DNA of 45,716 nucleotides from Deltaproteobacteria bacterium (GCA_027004715.1 JALTHG010000089.1:1-45716); one strand, 5' to 3'. Counted from the stretch's first letter, positions 1 through 10,473 are shown. Notes: generated by a model not told the origin, from the letters alone. Translations and numbers: made by a program.

Positions 1-339
1 ACTATCCCTATGTTGTGTCATATTAAAATATCTCATCTAACTTATCGACAGGAGTGCATTCCCCAAAAGAGGAATCTCCTGATATGCCAGTCCCTATATG
101 ACATGGGGCACAAAGTCTACCTGCGCTTATATGATATCCAGAGGACATAAGACTACCATTGAAATCTAAGAGATGTGTGCTAATTTACTATAAGAATAGC
201 CTATTAGACTGCGGGCTGAAGGCTGTTAGGTAAATTGTATTTTTATGGTATCTTAGTTTTTGACTTTTAGCCTAATAGGCTGACAGACTACAGTCTACCA
301 GGCTATTTATTTCTTGTTTTTAGATCGGGACAAATTTTA

Positions 340-1233
340 ATGGTAAAAGCAGTTCAGGCCTTTATAGAGTTTCTCAGGATAGAAAGAGGTGGTTCACCAA
401 ATACATGCAAGGCCTATCGAAGGGACCTTGAGGGGCTGATAAGATTTATAGGTCCTGAGAGAGACCCTACTTCCATCACTGCCAGAGAGATCAGGGCATG
501 GCTTTCCTCTATGCAGAGGCAGGGGGCGAACAGGAATACTGTAGCCCGTGGCCTTGCCTCCATCCGGAGTTTTTTTAGATTTTTGCTAAGACAGGGGATA
601 ATAAAAAAGAGCCCTGCTGATGGCATAAGGGCACCACAAAAAGAGAAGGCCCTTCCTTTATGTCTCTCTGTAGACGAGGCCTTTTCCATGCTGGAAACTG
701 GAGAGTGTAGGGGATTTCAGCAGTTAAGGGACCGGGCCATCCTTGAGATGCTGTACAGCACAGGGATCAGGGTCAGTGAACTCTCAGGTCTGGATATCTC
801 GAGTATCTCTCTTTCACCTGAGATGGTACAGGTAAAAGGAAAAGGCAATAAAGAAAGGATAGTACCCTTTGGCATGAAGGCAGCCGAGGCATTAAAGGCC
901 TATATGCCTTTTAGGGATGCCCTGTTGGAGAGGTTACATCGTAGAGAGGAAAAGGCGGCATTTATAAACCGGATGGGCACCAGGTTGACTCCCAGGAGCA
1001 TAGAACGCCTGGTAACTAAAAGGAGGATAGAGACTGGAATGAACTCACCAGTCACTCCCCACACTTTTCGTCACTCTATGGCTACCCATCTCCTTGAATC
1101 AGGTGCAGACCTCAGGGCCATTCAGGAGATCTTAGGTCATGCAAGCCTTGCGACCACACAGCTCTATACACATCTAGACTTCGATCGCCTGAGTAAGGTA
1201 TACGACACCAGCCATCCCAGGGCACATAGATAA
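340..1233 (+). CDS. xerC: Site-specific tyrosine recombinase XerC
   Basis: 297 aa ORF; N-terminal SAM-like domain and catalytic motifs STGIRVSEL, HTFRHSMATHLLESGADLRAIQEILGHASLATTQLYTH; directly upstream of hslVU. Confidence 0.93.
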   Translation: MVKAVQAFIEFLRIERGGSPNTCKAYRRDLEGLIRFIGPERDPTSITAREIRAWLSSMQRQGANRNTVARGLASIRSFFRFLLRQGIIKKSPADGIRAPQKEKALPLCLSVDEAFSMLETGECRGFQQLRDRAILEMLYSTGIRVSELSGLDISSISLSPEMVQVKGKGNKERIVPFGMKAAEALKAYMPFRDALLERLHRREEKAAFINRMGTRLTPRSIERLVTKRRIETGMNSPVTPHTFRHSMATHLLESGADLRAIQEILGHASLATTQLYTHLDFDRLSKVYDTSHPRAHR

Positions 1234-1304
1234 GAGAGGCCACTACCCTCAGTAAGGATGCCGGACCTCTGATAATATATTATAATAAAAGGATATAATG
1301 AGAC

Positions 1305-1859
1305 ATGATAAGGGATAATATTTATGGTACCACTGTATTAGCTATTCGTCACAATGGCCATGTGGTGCTTGCAGGCGATGGACAGGTGACAATGGGGAAT
1401 ACAGTTGTCAAGCACCAGGCGCGAAAGATCAGAAAACTCTATAATGGAAAGGTCCTTACTGGCTTTGCTGGTGCAACTGCAGATGCCTTTACACTATTTG
1501 AAAAACTTGAACAAAAGATCGAACAGTATAAAGGCAATCTGGTCCGGGCAGCCGTTGAACTCGCCAAGGAATGGCGTACAGATAAGATCTTGAGGCGGCT
1601 TGAGGCCCTGTTGATAGCAGTTGATCAAAAAAACTCCTTGCTTATATCGGGCTCTGGTGATGTAATAGAACCTGATGACAATATATTGGCTATAGGCTCT
1701 GGGGGTCCATATGCACTTGCTGCAGCCAGGGCCCTTGTGACCCACAGCAATCTCTCTGCCAGAGAAATTGCTGTGATCTCAATGAAGATAGCGGCATCTA
1801 TCTGTATATATACCAATGAAAATATAACAGTTGAAGCCCTAGAGACTCAGGAGGACTAA
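1305..1859 (+). CDS. hslV: ATP-dependent protease subunit HslV
   Basis: [58 protein letters not shown] is typical HslV; followed by hslU. Confidence 0.97.
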   Translation: MIRDNIYGTTVLAIRHNGHVVLAGDGQVTMGNTVVKHQARKIRKLYNGKVLTGFAGATADAFTLFEKLEQKIEQYKGNLVRAAVELAKEWRTDKILRRLEALLIAVDQKNSLLISGSGDVIEPDDNILAIGSGGPYALAAARALVTHSNLSAREIAVISMKIAASICIYTNENITVEALETQED

Positions 1860-1867
1860 TAGATTAA

Positions 1868-3199
1868 GTGGAGACTACCGATGTCAGATATCTAACCCCA
1901 AAACAGATAGTAACTGAATTGGATAAATACATCATTGGCCAAGACCAGGCCAAGCGTTCAGTGGCCATTGCACTCCGAAATCGTTGGAGGAGACAGCAGG
2001 TCCCAGAGGCGCTCCGGGATGAGATCGCCCCCAAGAACATCATCATGATTGGCCCTACTGGAGTAGGTAAGACCGAGATAGCAAGACGTCTTGCCAGATT
2101 GGCAAATTCCCCCTTCCTCAAGATCGAGGCAAGCAAGTTCACTGAGGTAGGTTATGTGGGTAGAGACGTTGAATCCATGATCAGAGACCTTACCCATCTT
2201 GCAGTGGATATGGTGAAGTCTGAAGAAAAGGAAAAGGTAATAGAAAAGGCCAAGGGGCTGGCTGAAGAGCAGCTCCTGGATCTCTTGTTGCCAAATCTCA
2301 AGGCCGAAGAGAACAGCGCTACCAGAGAACGATTCCGCCAGATGCTGAGAGATGGGAAGCTGGACGATCGCTTTGTAGAATTGGAGGTCACTCAAAATGT
2401 CACCTCACCAATGGTAGAGATATTTGCTGCTGCAGGCATGGAGGAGATGCAGAGCAGCATCCAGGAGATGTTATCCAATGTCCTGCCTAGTAAGCAAAAG
2501 CGCCGCCATGTGAAGGTCTCTGAGGCCAAAAAGATCCTGGAACACGAGGCCTCAGGGAAACTGATAGATATGGAAAAAGTAGTAAAAGAGGCCATTACCC
2601 GCGTAGAGCAGTCTGGGATCATCTTCTTGGATGAAATCGATAAGGTTGCATGTAAGGGGGGTGGAGGTGCTGGTCCAGACGTCTCAAGGGAGGGGGTCCA
2701 GCGGGACCTCCTCCCTATAGTAGAGGGGACCTCTGTGCATACCAAATATGGCATTGTGCATACCGACCACATACTCTTTATTGCAAGTGGTGCATTTCAT
2801 GTCTCGAAGCCTTCTGACCTCTTGCCTGAACTTCAGGGGAGATTTCCGATCAGGGTAGAACTGGATGCCCTGACCCAGAGAGACTTTGTGAGGATACTTA
2901 CAGAGCCTGAAAATGCCCTGGTTACCCAATATAAGGCCCTGCTGGCCACAGAAGATATAGAGCTCACATTTGAGCCCGAGGCAATTGAAGAGATAGCCAG
3001 GACCTCTTTTGAGGTGAATGAACGCACAGAGAATATAGGTGCAAGGAGACTCCACACTGTGATGGAAAAATTGCTCGAGAATATATCCTTTGATGCCCCT
3101 GATATTGCCCCAAGGCACGTACAGATAACGGCTGACTATGTCAAGAGGAGTCTGAGTGATATAGCCAAAGACGTGGACCTCAGCAGGTTCATTTTGTGA
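1868..3199 (+). CDS. hslU: ATP-dependent protease ATPase subunit HslU
   Basis: 443 aa; [36 protein letters not shown], Walker [31 protein letters not shown] start. Confidence 0.97.
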   Translation: METTDVRYLTPKQIVTELDKYIIGQDQAKRSVAIALRNRWRRQQVPEALRDEIAPKNIIMIGPTGVGKTEIARRLARLANSPFLKIEASKFTEVGYVGRDVESMIRDLTHLAVDMVKSEEKEKVIEKAKGLAEEQLLDLLLPNLKAEENSATRERFRQMLRDGKLDDRFVELEVTQNVTSPMVEIFAAAGMEEMQSSIQEMLSNVLPSKQKRRHVKVSEAKKILEHEASGKLIDMEKVVKEAITRVEQSGIIFLDEIDKVACKGGGGAGPDVSREGVQRDLLPIVEGTSVHTKYGIVHTDHILFIASGAFHVSKPSDLLPELQGRFPIRVELDALTQRDFVRILTEPENALVTQYKALLATEDIELTFEPEAIEEIARTSFEVNERTENIGARRLHTVMEKLLENISFDAPDIAPRHVQITADYVKRSLSDIAKDVDLSRFIL

Positions 3200-3210
3200 C
3201 CAGGTGATCT

Positions 3211-4089
3211 GTGGATAGTCTGTCAAGGGCCCAGATTCTCATAGAGGCCCTTCCCTATATCCGAGAATTTGCTACCAAGACCGTTGTCATAAAGTATGGC
3301 GGTCATGCCATGGCAAGAGAATCCCTAAGGAAGCAGTTTGTCCTGGACATCGTCTTGATGAAGTATGTAGGTATCAGCCCAATCATTATCCATGGAGGTG
3401 GACCACAGATCAACCATATAATGGAGAGAATGGGTATCAGATCTACATTTATCGATGGCCAGCGGGTTACTGACGACGAGACCATGAGTGTAGTAGAGAT
3501 GGTATTGGTTGGCACAGTTAATAAAGAGATAGTGGGGCTAATCAACCGCCATGGGGGCATGGCAGTGGGTCTGTCTGGCAGAGACGGTGACCTCATACAG
3601 GCAGATCCCATGAAGATCTATAGATATACAGGGGATGAACGCCCACCTGAAATTATAGATATAGGGAGGGTAGGTAAGGTCGTAAAGGTCAACACCAGAG
3701 TACTCAAGGCCCTTGAGGACTCTGGATTTATACCAGTTATAGCCCCAGTAGGTGTTGGACCTGAGGGACAGGCATATAATATAAATGCTGACCTCGTTGC
3801 AGGGGCGATAGCTGGAGAATTGAGGGCCAAGAGGCTCATACTCCTTACAGATGTCCCTGGAGTCATGGGGGCACAGGGCACGCTTATACCATCTATAAGG
3901 GCCTCTGAAGCAAAGAGGCTCATAGAGGACGGCAGTGTGACTGGAGGTATGATTCCAAAGATCAAGGCATGTCTCAAGGCCCTCAGACAAGGGGTAGAAA
4001 AGGCACATATAGTAGATGGAAGAAAGGGACATGCCATCTTGTTGGAACTCTTGACAGATGCCGGAGTTGGGACGGAGATAGTTCAGTGA
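3211..4089 (+). CDS. argB: Acetylglutamate kinase
   Basis: VVIKYGGHAM, IIIHGGGPQIN, TGGMIPKIKACLKAL motifs; GTG start preceded by AGGTGA. Confidence 0.95.
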   Translation: MDSLSRAQILIEALPYIREFATKTVVIKYGGHAMARESLRKQFVLDIVLMKYVGISPIIIHGGGPQINHIMERMGIRSTFIDGQRVTDDETMSVVEMVLVGTVNKEIVGLINRHGGMAVGLSGRDGDLIQADPMKIYRYTGDERPPEIIDIGRVGKVVKVNTRVLKALEDSGFIPVIAPVGVGPEGQAYNINADLVAGAIAGELRAKRLILLTDVPGVMGAQGTLIPSIRASEAKRLIEDGSVTGGMIPKIKACLKALRQGVEKAHIVDGRKGHAILLELLTDAGVGTEIVQ

Positions 4090-5294
4090 TGACAGGATCA
4101 ATAGATAATAGTGCTGCAGGAGGATCACCATCTCCCCTGGCCAATACGTATACCCGCTTTCCTGCGACACTGGTAAGGGGAGAAGGATGTAGGGTCTGGG
4201 ACGATAAAGGGAGAGAATACCTGGACTTTGCTGCTGGGATTGCAGTATGTAGTCTGGGACACTGCAATCCTGCAGTCACAGAGGCAATAACCCGTCAGGC
4301 CAAGACCCTGGTCCACGTCTCGAATCTCTATTGGACCCTTCCACAGATAGAAGTAGCGAGGCTCCTTATAGAGAAGTCCTTTGCAGACAGGGTATTTTTT
4401 TGCAATTCAGGGGCAGAGGCCGTAGAAGGGGCGCTAAAGCTCGCAAGGCACTATGGCCACGATAGACACGGTCCAGACTGTTATGAGGTGATCTCTCTGG
4501 AAGGCTCATTCCATGGCCGCACCCTTGCAACAGTAGCTGCCACTGGACAGACTGTATATCAGTGCGGTTTTGAGCCTATGCCTGCAGGTTTTCTCCATGT
4601 CCCGATCAACAACATAGATGCACTGGAGATGGCTGCCAGTCCAAGGACCGCTGCGATCCTGATCGAGCCTATCCAGGGAGAGGGAGGGGTACGGCCTATA
4701 TCTGATGAGTATCTCTCTGCCGCCAGGGAGATCTGTGATCGCCTGGATGCCCTGCTCATCTTTGATGAGGTCCAGGTGGGAATGGGAAGGACCGGAACGC
4801 TATTTGCGTATGAGCAGACCCCTGTAGTCCCTGATGTAGTCTGCCTTGCAAAGGCCCTGGGAAACGGATTTCCTATTGGGGCAATGATGGCAAGAGAGGA
4901 AGTCATGTCACACCTCCCGCCTGGGAGCCACGCCTCAACCTTTGGTGGAAATCCAGTGGCCTGTGCAGCAGCAAAGGTGGTACTTGAGACCCTGACTTCA
5001 CCTGGTTTCTTAGATGAGGTCATGGAAAAAGGTCACTATATGGGAAAAGGCCTTGGGTCCCTGGCAAAGAGGTACCCAGAGACAGTCCTTGAGGCCAGGG
5101 GAAGGGGGCTGATCCAGGCCATTGAATTCAGAAAGCCAGTACCTGACCTGGGGAACAGACTTATGGATAGAGGCTTTCTTGCACTACTTACACAACAGAA
5201 GATACTCCGCATGGTACCACCCCTTATTGTGACAGAGACGGAAATAGATAGTCTACTTGCAGCACTTGAGGAGATTATTCCCACCTATGAATAG
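4089..5294 (+). CDS. argD: Acetylornithine aminotransferase (start placed at the ATG overlapping the argB stop; the longer ORF begins at 3969)
   Basis: PLP class III aminotransferase: FCNSGAEAVEGALKLAR, SFHGRTLATVAATGQ, LIFDEVQVGMGRTG, STFGGNPVACAAA; ATGA overlap with argB. Confidence 0.93.
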   Translation: MTGSIDNSAAGGSPSPLANTYTRFPATLVRGEGCRVWDDKGREYLDFAAGIAVCSLGHCNPAVTEAITRQAKTLVHVSNLYWTLPQIEVARLLIEKSFADRVFFCNSGAEAVEGALKLARHYGHDRHGPDCYEVISLEGSFHGRTLATVAATGQTVYQCGFEPMPAGFLHVPINNIDALEMAASPRTAAILIEPIQGEGGVRPISDEYLSAAREICDRLDALLIFDEVQVGMGRTGTLFAYEQTPVVPDVVCLAKALGNGFPIGAMMAREEVMSHLPPGSHASTFGGNPVACAAAKVVLETLTSPGFLDEVMEKGHYMGKGLGSLAKRYPETVLEARGRGLIQAIEFRKPVPDLGNRLMDRGFLALLTQQKILRMVPPLIVTETEIDSLLAALEEIIPTYE

Positions 5295-6234
5295 ATTGAC
5301 AGATCCAAAATCCATGGGTCCGAGACACTATCTCACTGTCTTTGACCTCTCTTGTGAAGAGATTTTATCTCTTATTAATTCTGGCTTGAGACTCAAGAGA
5401 CACTGTAAGTCAGGCCTCCCCTACAGGCCTGCTATAGGTAAGGTCCTGGGTCTCCTGTTTGAGAAGGCATCTACAAGGACACGGGTCTCCTTTGAGAGTG
5501 CCATGCTCCAGATGGGTGGAAGCACGGTCTTTATGCCTTCAAGAGACCTCCAGCTGGGGAGGGGAGAGTCCTTGAAGGACACGGCCAGGGTACTCTCTCG
5601 ATATCTGGACTGCATTGTGGTACGTACCTTTGGCCAGGAGATAGTGGATGAAATTGCCAGGTGGGCAGACATCCCTGTAATCAATGGGCTCACAGACCTA
5701 CATCATCCATGCCAGGTACTCTCTGACATCATGACTGTCATAGAACACAGAGGAAGAGACCTAAAGACCCTCAAAATGGTCTGGATAGGAGATGGAAACA
5801 ATGTGGCCCACTCATGGATCCAGGCCGCAAGTCGCCTTGGCTTTGGTCTGACCCTTGCCTGTCCTGAAGGCTATAGGCCTGACAGAAAGATCTTAGAGAC
5901 CGCCCAGGCAGAGGCCACGGCACCTATAACGGTCTTAACTGACCCTGTAGAGGCAATCAGGGATGCAGATGTCGTAAATACAGATGTGTGGGTCAGCATG
6001 GGACAGGAGAAAGAGGCCCAGAAGCGCAGGGAGATATTTGCCCCATATCAGGTAAATACGCGACTCCTTGCCAAGGCAAATGCAGATGTTATTGTCCTCC
6101 ACTGCCTGCCTGCTCATAGAGAAGAAGAGATAAGCGAGGGGGTATTAGAGGGTCCAAATTCAGTAGTTTGGGACCAGGCAGAAAACAAGATGTACTTACA
6201 CATGGCCATACTGAAGTGGGCTATGAGGTTGTAA
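5287..6234 (+). CDS. argF: Ornithine carbamoyltransferase (probable ATG start at 5287; ORF track opens at TTG 5257)
   Basis: FEKASTRTRVSFESAM, HPCQVLSDIMTV, VLHCLPAHREEEIS motifs; overlaps the argD stop. Confidence 0.95.
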   Translation: MNRLTDPKSMGPRHYLTVFDLSCEEILSLINSGLRLKRHCKSGLPYRPAIGKVLGLLFEKASTRTRVSFESAMLQMGGSTVFMPSRDLQLGRGESLKDTARVLSRYLDCIVVRTFGQEIVDEIARWADIPVINGLTDLHHPCQVLSDIMTVIEHRGRDLKTLKMVWIGDGNNVAHSWIQAASRLGFGLTLACPEGYRPDRKILETAQAEATAPITVLTDPVEAIRDADVVNTDVWVSMGQEKEAQKRREIFAPYQVNTRLLAKANADVIVLHCLPAHREEEISEGVLEGPNSVVWDQAENKMYLHMAILKWAMRL

Positions 6235-6330
6235 ATAGATCACTGCACCATATGTAAATCTTATAGTTGTATCAGTCTGTATTGGTAAATTCAATTTGCC
6301 TCATCGATCTTTGTGAAATAGAATTGTTGT

Positions 6331-7392
6331 ATGTATCGAGACGTCTGTGAATTAAACTCTATACGCCTTGCCGAGAGCGTAAAGGCCTCTGGTTGAGCCA
6401 GCAAGCTCCCTCCAGGGTACCTGGAGGAAATCCTGAAGGGCTTGCCTATAGAGGCCCACCCTGACCTCTTGGTGGGTCGAGAGACCTCTGACGACGCAGG
6501 CGTAATCCGTATCAAGGAAGACCTGGCTCTGATCCAGACCGTAGACTTCTTCACCCCTATAGTAAATGATCCCAGAGACTTTGGCAGGATTGCCGCAGTC
6601 AATGCCCTGAGCGATGTCTATGCCATGGGTGGAAGGCCCCTGACGGCAATGAACCTGGTATGTTTTCCTGAAAAAGAGATCCCCATGGAGGTACTTAAGG
6701 AGATCCTCCTTGGAGGGCTCGAGATAATTCATGAGTCTGGGGCACTCCTGGTAGGTGGGCACAGTATAGATGATCCTGAGATAAAATATGGCCTGAGCAT
6801 TACAGGTACTATAGATCCAAAAGAGGTGGTGACAAATGCAGGGGCCCAAGTTGGAGACCACCTGATACTCACTAAGCCCTTGGGGACTGGCATTCTGGCC
6901 ACGGCAGTCAAGGGACGCATGCTCTCGCATGAGGTCGAACAGGAGGCGATAAAGTGGATGGCCACGCTCAACAGAGATGCCGCTTCTGCCATGCAGGCCA
7001 TAGGGGTCCATGCCTGTACAGACATTACTGGATTTGGTCTCCTGGGCCATGCCCTGAAGATGGCAGTGAGCTCAGGCGTAGACATCCAGTTCTGGGCCTC
7101 TCGTGTCCCTATTCTGCCTTCAGTTTTAGATATGGCCAATATGGGGATGATTCCAGCAGGCAGCTTTGCCAATCGGAAATATTGCCAGGACTCTGTAATT
7201 ATAGATAGGGGCGTAGACGCCGTGCTAGTAGACTGTATGGCAGACGCTCAGACCTCAGGAGGGCTCCTGATTGCAGTCCCAGAGGAACGCACGACTGCAC
7301 TGCACAACGAGCTTGAACACAGAGGCGTCTTCCATTCAGAGATAGGCCAGGTAATCAATACCTCTCAGGGACGCATCTATATCTCACCTTGA
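6331..7392 (+). CDS. selD: Selenide, water dikinase SelD, a selenocysteine-containing form with in-frame UGA at 6394-6396
   Basis: ORF track gives only 6442-7392. Reading the same frame upstream gives ATG(6331) MYRDVCELNSIRLAESVKASG-U-ASKLPPGYLEEILKGLPIEAHPDLLVGRETSDDAGVIR. This matches the SelD N-terminus (IRLxxxVxxxGUxxKxxP) with UGA at the catalytic Cys/Sec position. Confidence 0.93.
6409..6427 (+). promoter_or_regulatory. Putative bacterial SECIS stem-loop in selD mRNA
   Basis: CCTCCAGG-GTA-CCTGGAGG, perfect 8-bp stem; apical G is about 21 nt 3' of the UGA, as expected for bacterial SECIS. Confidence 0.75.
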
Positions 7393-7400
7393 TCTCCACT

Positions 7401-8981
7401 CTAGAGTTCTATGGCCTGGGCCTTACTGACACCGTCCTGTCTCTGGAGTTGGGACAGGACGTCTTCTCCTACGTGTTCATCTGTAGTGAGGAGTATTACG
7501 TTCCGGTGATGGTCTGGGTCCTGGCCTACCTGCATTAAAGCGATATTTATGCCTGCATTGCCTAATGTGACACCAATGCGACCAATTATTCCCGGTCTGT
7601 CTTCATTATAGATGAGCAACATATGCCCCTCTGGAATGGCCTCCAGACGAAAGTCATTGATCTTTAGGAGGCGAAGCTCTCTTTTCCCAAATATGGTCCC
7701 TGCCAGGGTATTAGTGCCATCTCCAGTCTTTACGGACACAGTAAGGAGGCTGGTAAAGTCCTCAGAGGTCTTACTCTTGGACTCGATTACCTTTATGCCT
7801 CGTTCTTCGGCCAGTATTGGGGCATTCACAAAGTTTATATCCTCTTTGAGTATGGGGCTAAGGAGGCCCTTAAGCACGGATACAGTAACGGGTCCAGTAT
7901 CAAAATCTGCTATATCTCCTTGATATGATATGCTCACTTCCTCTACAGGTGCAGTGGCAAGATGGGCATGGAAGGCACCCAGCCTCTCTGCCAGGGTAAG
8001 AGTAGGTCTCAACTGGGCCAAGACCTCACCACTTACCGACGGCATATTTACGGCATTTCTTACTTCTCCCTTTGTAAGATAGTCTACTATCTGTCTGGCA
8101 ATGGCCACAGCGACATTCTCCTGTGCCTCTTTAGTAGAGGCACCAAGATGAGGAGTACAGATAAAGTTTTCCTGAGAGAACAGGGGATGCCCTCCACTGA
8201 CAGGTTCTGTCTCAAAGACATCTAAGGCGGCCCCTGCCACCTTCCCTGTCTTCATGGCATCATATAGATCCTGCTCGTTGACAATCCCCCCACGGGCACA
8301 GTTGAGGATCATTACCCCGTCCTTCATTTTTTTAAAGAGATCAGAATTTATAAGCCCCCTTGTCTCTTTGGTGAGTGGGGTGTGCACGGTTATATAGTCG
8401 GCCCTGGCAAGGAGATCATCAAGACTGACCAATTCTGCCCCCAGCTTCTCGGCCATGTCTGGACGTATGTGTGGGTCATATGCCACTACCTTCATCTGGA
8501 GACCTCGGGCCAATCGGCAGACAATATTCCCGATCCGTCCTATGCCTATGATCCCAAGGGTCTTTCCTGCCACCTCTTGACCTGAAAAGCGCCCTTTTTC
8601 CCACTTCCCTGCCTTCATAGAGGCAGTGGCCTGAGGGATGTGGCGTGAAAGTGCCATCAGCATGGCTATACTGTGCTCGGCAGCAGAGTTGGAATTGCCC
8701 CCTGGCGTATTCATCACCACAATGCCTCGTCTGTTGCAGGCATCTATGTCTACATTGTCAAGACCTGTACCAGCCCTCCCTATTACCTTTAGTGTCCGTG
8801 CGGCATCTACTACCTCCTTCGTCACCTTGGTATTACTGCGAATCACCAGGGCGTGGGCATCCTGTATGACCTTGAGTAGCTCAGCACGAGAAGGCCTGAG
8901 GCACTCCTCTACATCCAGTCCAGCAGCCTTCAAGATCTCGATTCCCTCTCTTGCTATTGGATCAGTTATCAGGACTTTCAT
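7401..8981 (-). CDS. serA: D-3-phosphoglycerate dehydrogenase (long form with C-terminal ACT domain; start likely at MKVLITDP, 8981)
   Basis: NAD-binding GKTLGIIGIGRIGNIV, NCARGGIVNEQDLYDAM, HLGASTKEAQENVA; C-terminal ACT-like LLIYNEDRPGIIGRIGVTLGNAGINIALMQVG. Confidence 0.95.
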   Translation of the reverse strand: MKVLITDPIAREGIEILKAAGLDVEECLRPSRAELLKVIQDAHALVIRSNTKVTKEVVDAARTLKVIGRAGTGLDNVDIDACNRRGIVVMNTPGGNSNSAAEHSIAMLMALSRHIPQATASMKAGKWEKGRFSGQEVAGKTLGIIGIGRIGNIVCRLARGLQMKVVAYDPHIRPDMAEKLGAELVSLDDLLARADYITVHTPLTKETRGLINSDLFKKMKDGVMILNCARGGIVNEQDLYDAMKTGKVAGAALDVFETEPVSGGHPLFSQENFICTPHLGASTKEAQENVAVAIARQIVDYLTKGEVRNAVNMPSVSGEVLAQLRPTLTLAERLGAFHAHLATAPVEEVSISYQGDIADFDTGPVTVSVLKGLLSPILKEDINFVNAPILAEERGIKVIESKSKTSEDFTSLLTVSVKTGDGTNTLAGTIFGKRELRLLKINDFRLEAIPEGHMLLIYNEDRPGIIGRIGVTLGNAGINIALMQVGQDPDHHRNVILLTTDEHVGEDVLSQLQRQDGVSKAQAIEL

Positions 8982-9052
8982 AGTATCTATCTGGCCTCTC
9001 TCCATTCGTATAAAACTATAGACAATGAAAATATCCCCTTTTTAAATCTTTT

Positions 9053-10192
9053 TCAATTTTGGACAAGATATGCCTCTGCAGCGGCCACGCCCTTTCCAGG
9101 CTCTACAGGATAACCGAGCCGATTGAGCACCCTTTCTAATGCAGCCAGGGCGATAAGCATATCCCATTCATCCAGGTATCCCATGTGGGAGATACGAAAG
9201 ATCTTGCCCCTGGCCTGTGCCTGACCACCTGCAATGGTAATACCATACTCCTCTCTAAGGAGCTTCACCACGTCCTGAGCATCTATTCCCTCTGGGGCCT
9301 TAACGGCCGTGACAGACTCAGAGGGTGCCTTAGAAAATAGCTCCAGCCCCATGGCAGTTATCCCTGCCTTCGTGGCCTCTGAGAGCCGTCTGTGGTGTGC
9401 ATAGAGAGCGGGAAGGCCTGTCTTAATTATCTTATTGAGTACCTCTCTCAAGCCAATTATCAGGGAAACTGCAGGGGTAAAGGCCGTAGTCTGTCTTGCA
9501 ATGGCCTTTCGTTCTCTCAAAAAGTCAAAGTAATATCGCGGCAGCCGGGCCTCCTGTGCAAACTTCCATGCCTTTTCGCTGACACTCACAAATGCCAGGC
9601 CAGGAGGTAGAGAAAGGGCCTTCTGGGAGCCTGTTACTACTACATCCAGGCCCCAGTCGTCTGTCTTAAGTTCATAGACCCCAAGTGCACTTATGGCATC
9701 CACTACCAATACCGTATTCGGCCTCTCTTTCAGCATTATCCCCAATTCCCTTACTGGATGTTTGACCCCAGTCGATGTCTCATGGGCCTGTACAAACACT
9801 GCCTTGACATCTGGGTTGTCATCCAGGGCCTTCTTGACCTCCTGTGGGTCCACGGCCTCTCCCCAGGTAACCTCCAGATTGATGGCCTCTACTTTATAGG
9901 CATTACAGAGCTCAGACCAACGTTCGCCAAATTTGCCCCCTCGGACTACTATGGCCTTATCTCCAGGGGATAAGAGATTGACGACCGAGGCCTCCATACC
10001 CCCGGTGCCAGAAGATGCCAGAATCAAGACATCATTTCTTGTCTGATATAGATATTTAAGGCCCTCTCGGACCTCAGTAAGAATAGCTGAAAACTCTGGT
10101 GAACGATGGTGAATAACAGGCCTTGACATTTCTGCAAGGACTTCTGGATCAACGGTCACAGGACCTGGAGCCATGAGGTAAGATTTATCCAT
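9053..10192 (-). CDS. Class V aminotransferase (serine-pyruvate/alanine-glyoxylate/phosphoserine aminotransferase type)
   Basis: LMAPGPVTVDPEVLAEMSRPVIHHRSPEF, SGTGGMEASVVNLL, VVTGSQKALSLPPGLAFVSVS; operonic with serA. Confidence 0.88.
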   Translation of the reverse strand: MDKSYLMAPGPVTVDPEVLAEMSRPVIHHRSPEFSAILTEVREGLKYLYQTRNDVLILASSGTGGMEASVVNLLSPGDKAIVVRGGKFGERWSELCNAYKVEAINLEVTWGEAVDPQEVKKALDDNPDVKAVFVQAHETSTGVKHPVRELGIMLKERPNTVLVVDAISALGVYELKTDDWGLDVVVTGSQKALSLPPGLAFVSVSEKAWKFAQEARLPRYYFDFLRERKAIARQTTAFTPAVSLIIGLREVLNKIIKTGLPALYAHHRRLSEATKAGITAMGLELFSKAPSESVTAVKAPEGIDAQDVVKLLREEYGITIAGGQAQARGKIFRISHMGYLDEWDMLIALAALERVLNRLGYPVEPGKGVAAAEAYLVQN

Positions 10193-10282
10193 TATTTCCT
10201 TCCTTTATCTTTGATTAGTAGCTGGTTTTGGTAACCGATTACAGGCTGCTTCTTTTTTTCAACATGCTCTTCCTACAGAGCT

Positions 10283-10338
10283 AACCCCCTCACCCTGCCC
10301 TCTCCCCCAGGGGAGAGGGTTTGGGCGAGGGGGGACAC
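10283..10338. repeat. GC-rich palindromic extragenic repeat
   Basis: ccccctcaccctgccctctcccccaggggagagggtttgggcgagggggg: inner stem CCCTCTCCCC/GGGGAGAGGG with outer CCCCTC/GAGGGG pairing. Confidence 0.7.
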
Positions 10339-10473
10339 TGTATTGCCAGAACTTATTGAGAAGTTACAAAGTATATATTTGACAGCATTTAATCTGAATT
10401 GACAAGCCCTAAATAGCAAATTAAGTTTATTTGAATTGACTAATTACATAATTGTGTTATTTGGATAGGGAGA

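Noticed and set aside
340-1233. Tyrosine recombinase as a possible integrase of a mobile island
   Set aside because: The sequence and the xerC-hslVU neighbourhood fit housekeeping XerC; no other mobility genes are nearby.
1958-3226. Long minus-strand ORFs (e.g. 1958-2395, 2684-3226) antisense to hslU
   Set aside because: They are antisense to a clearly coding conserved gene, with no recognisable domain, and the residues mirror reverse-complement codon bias.
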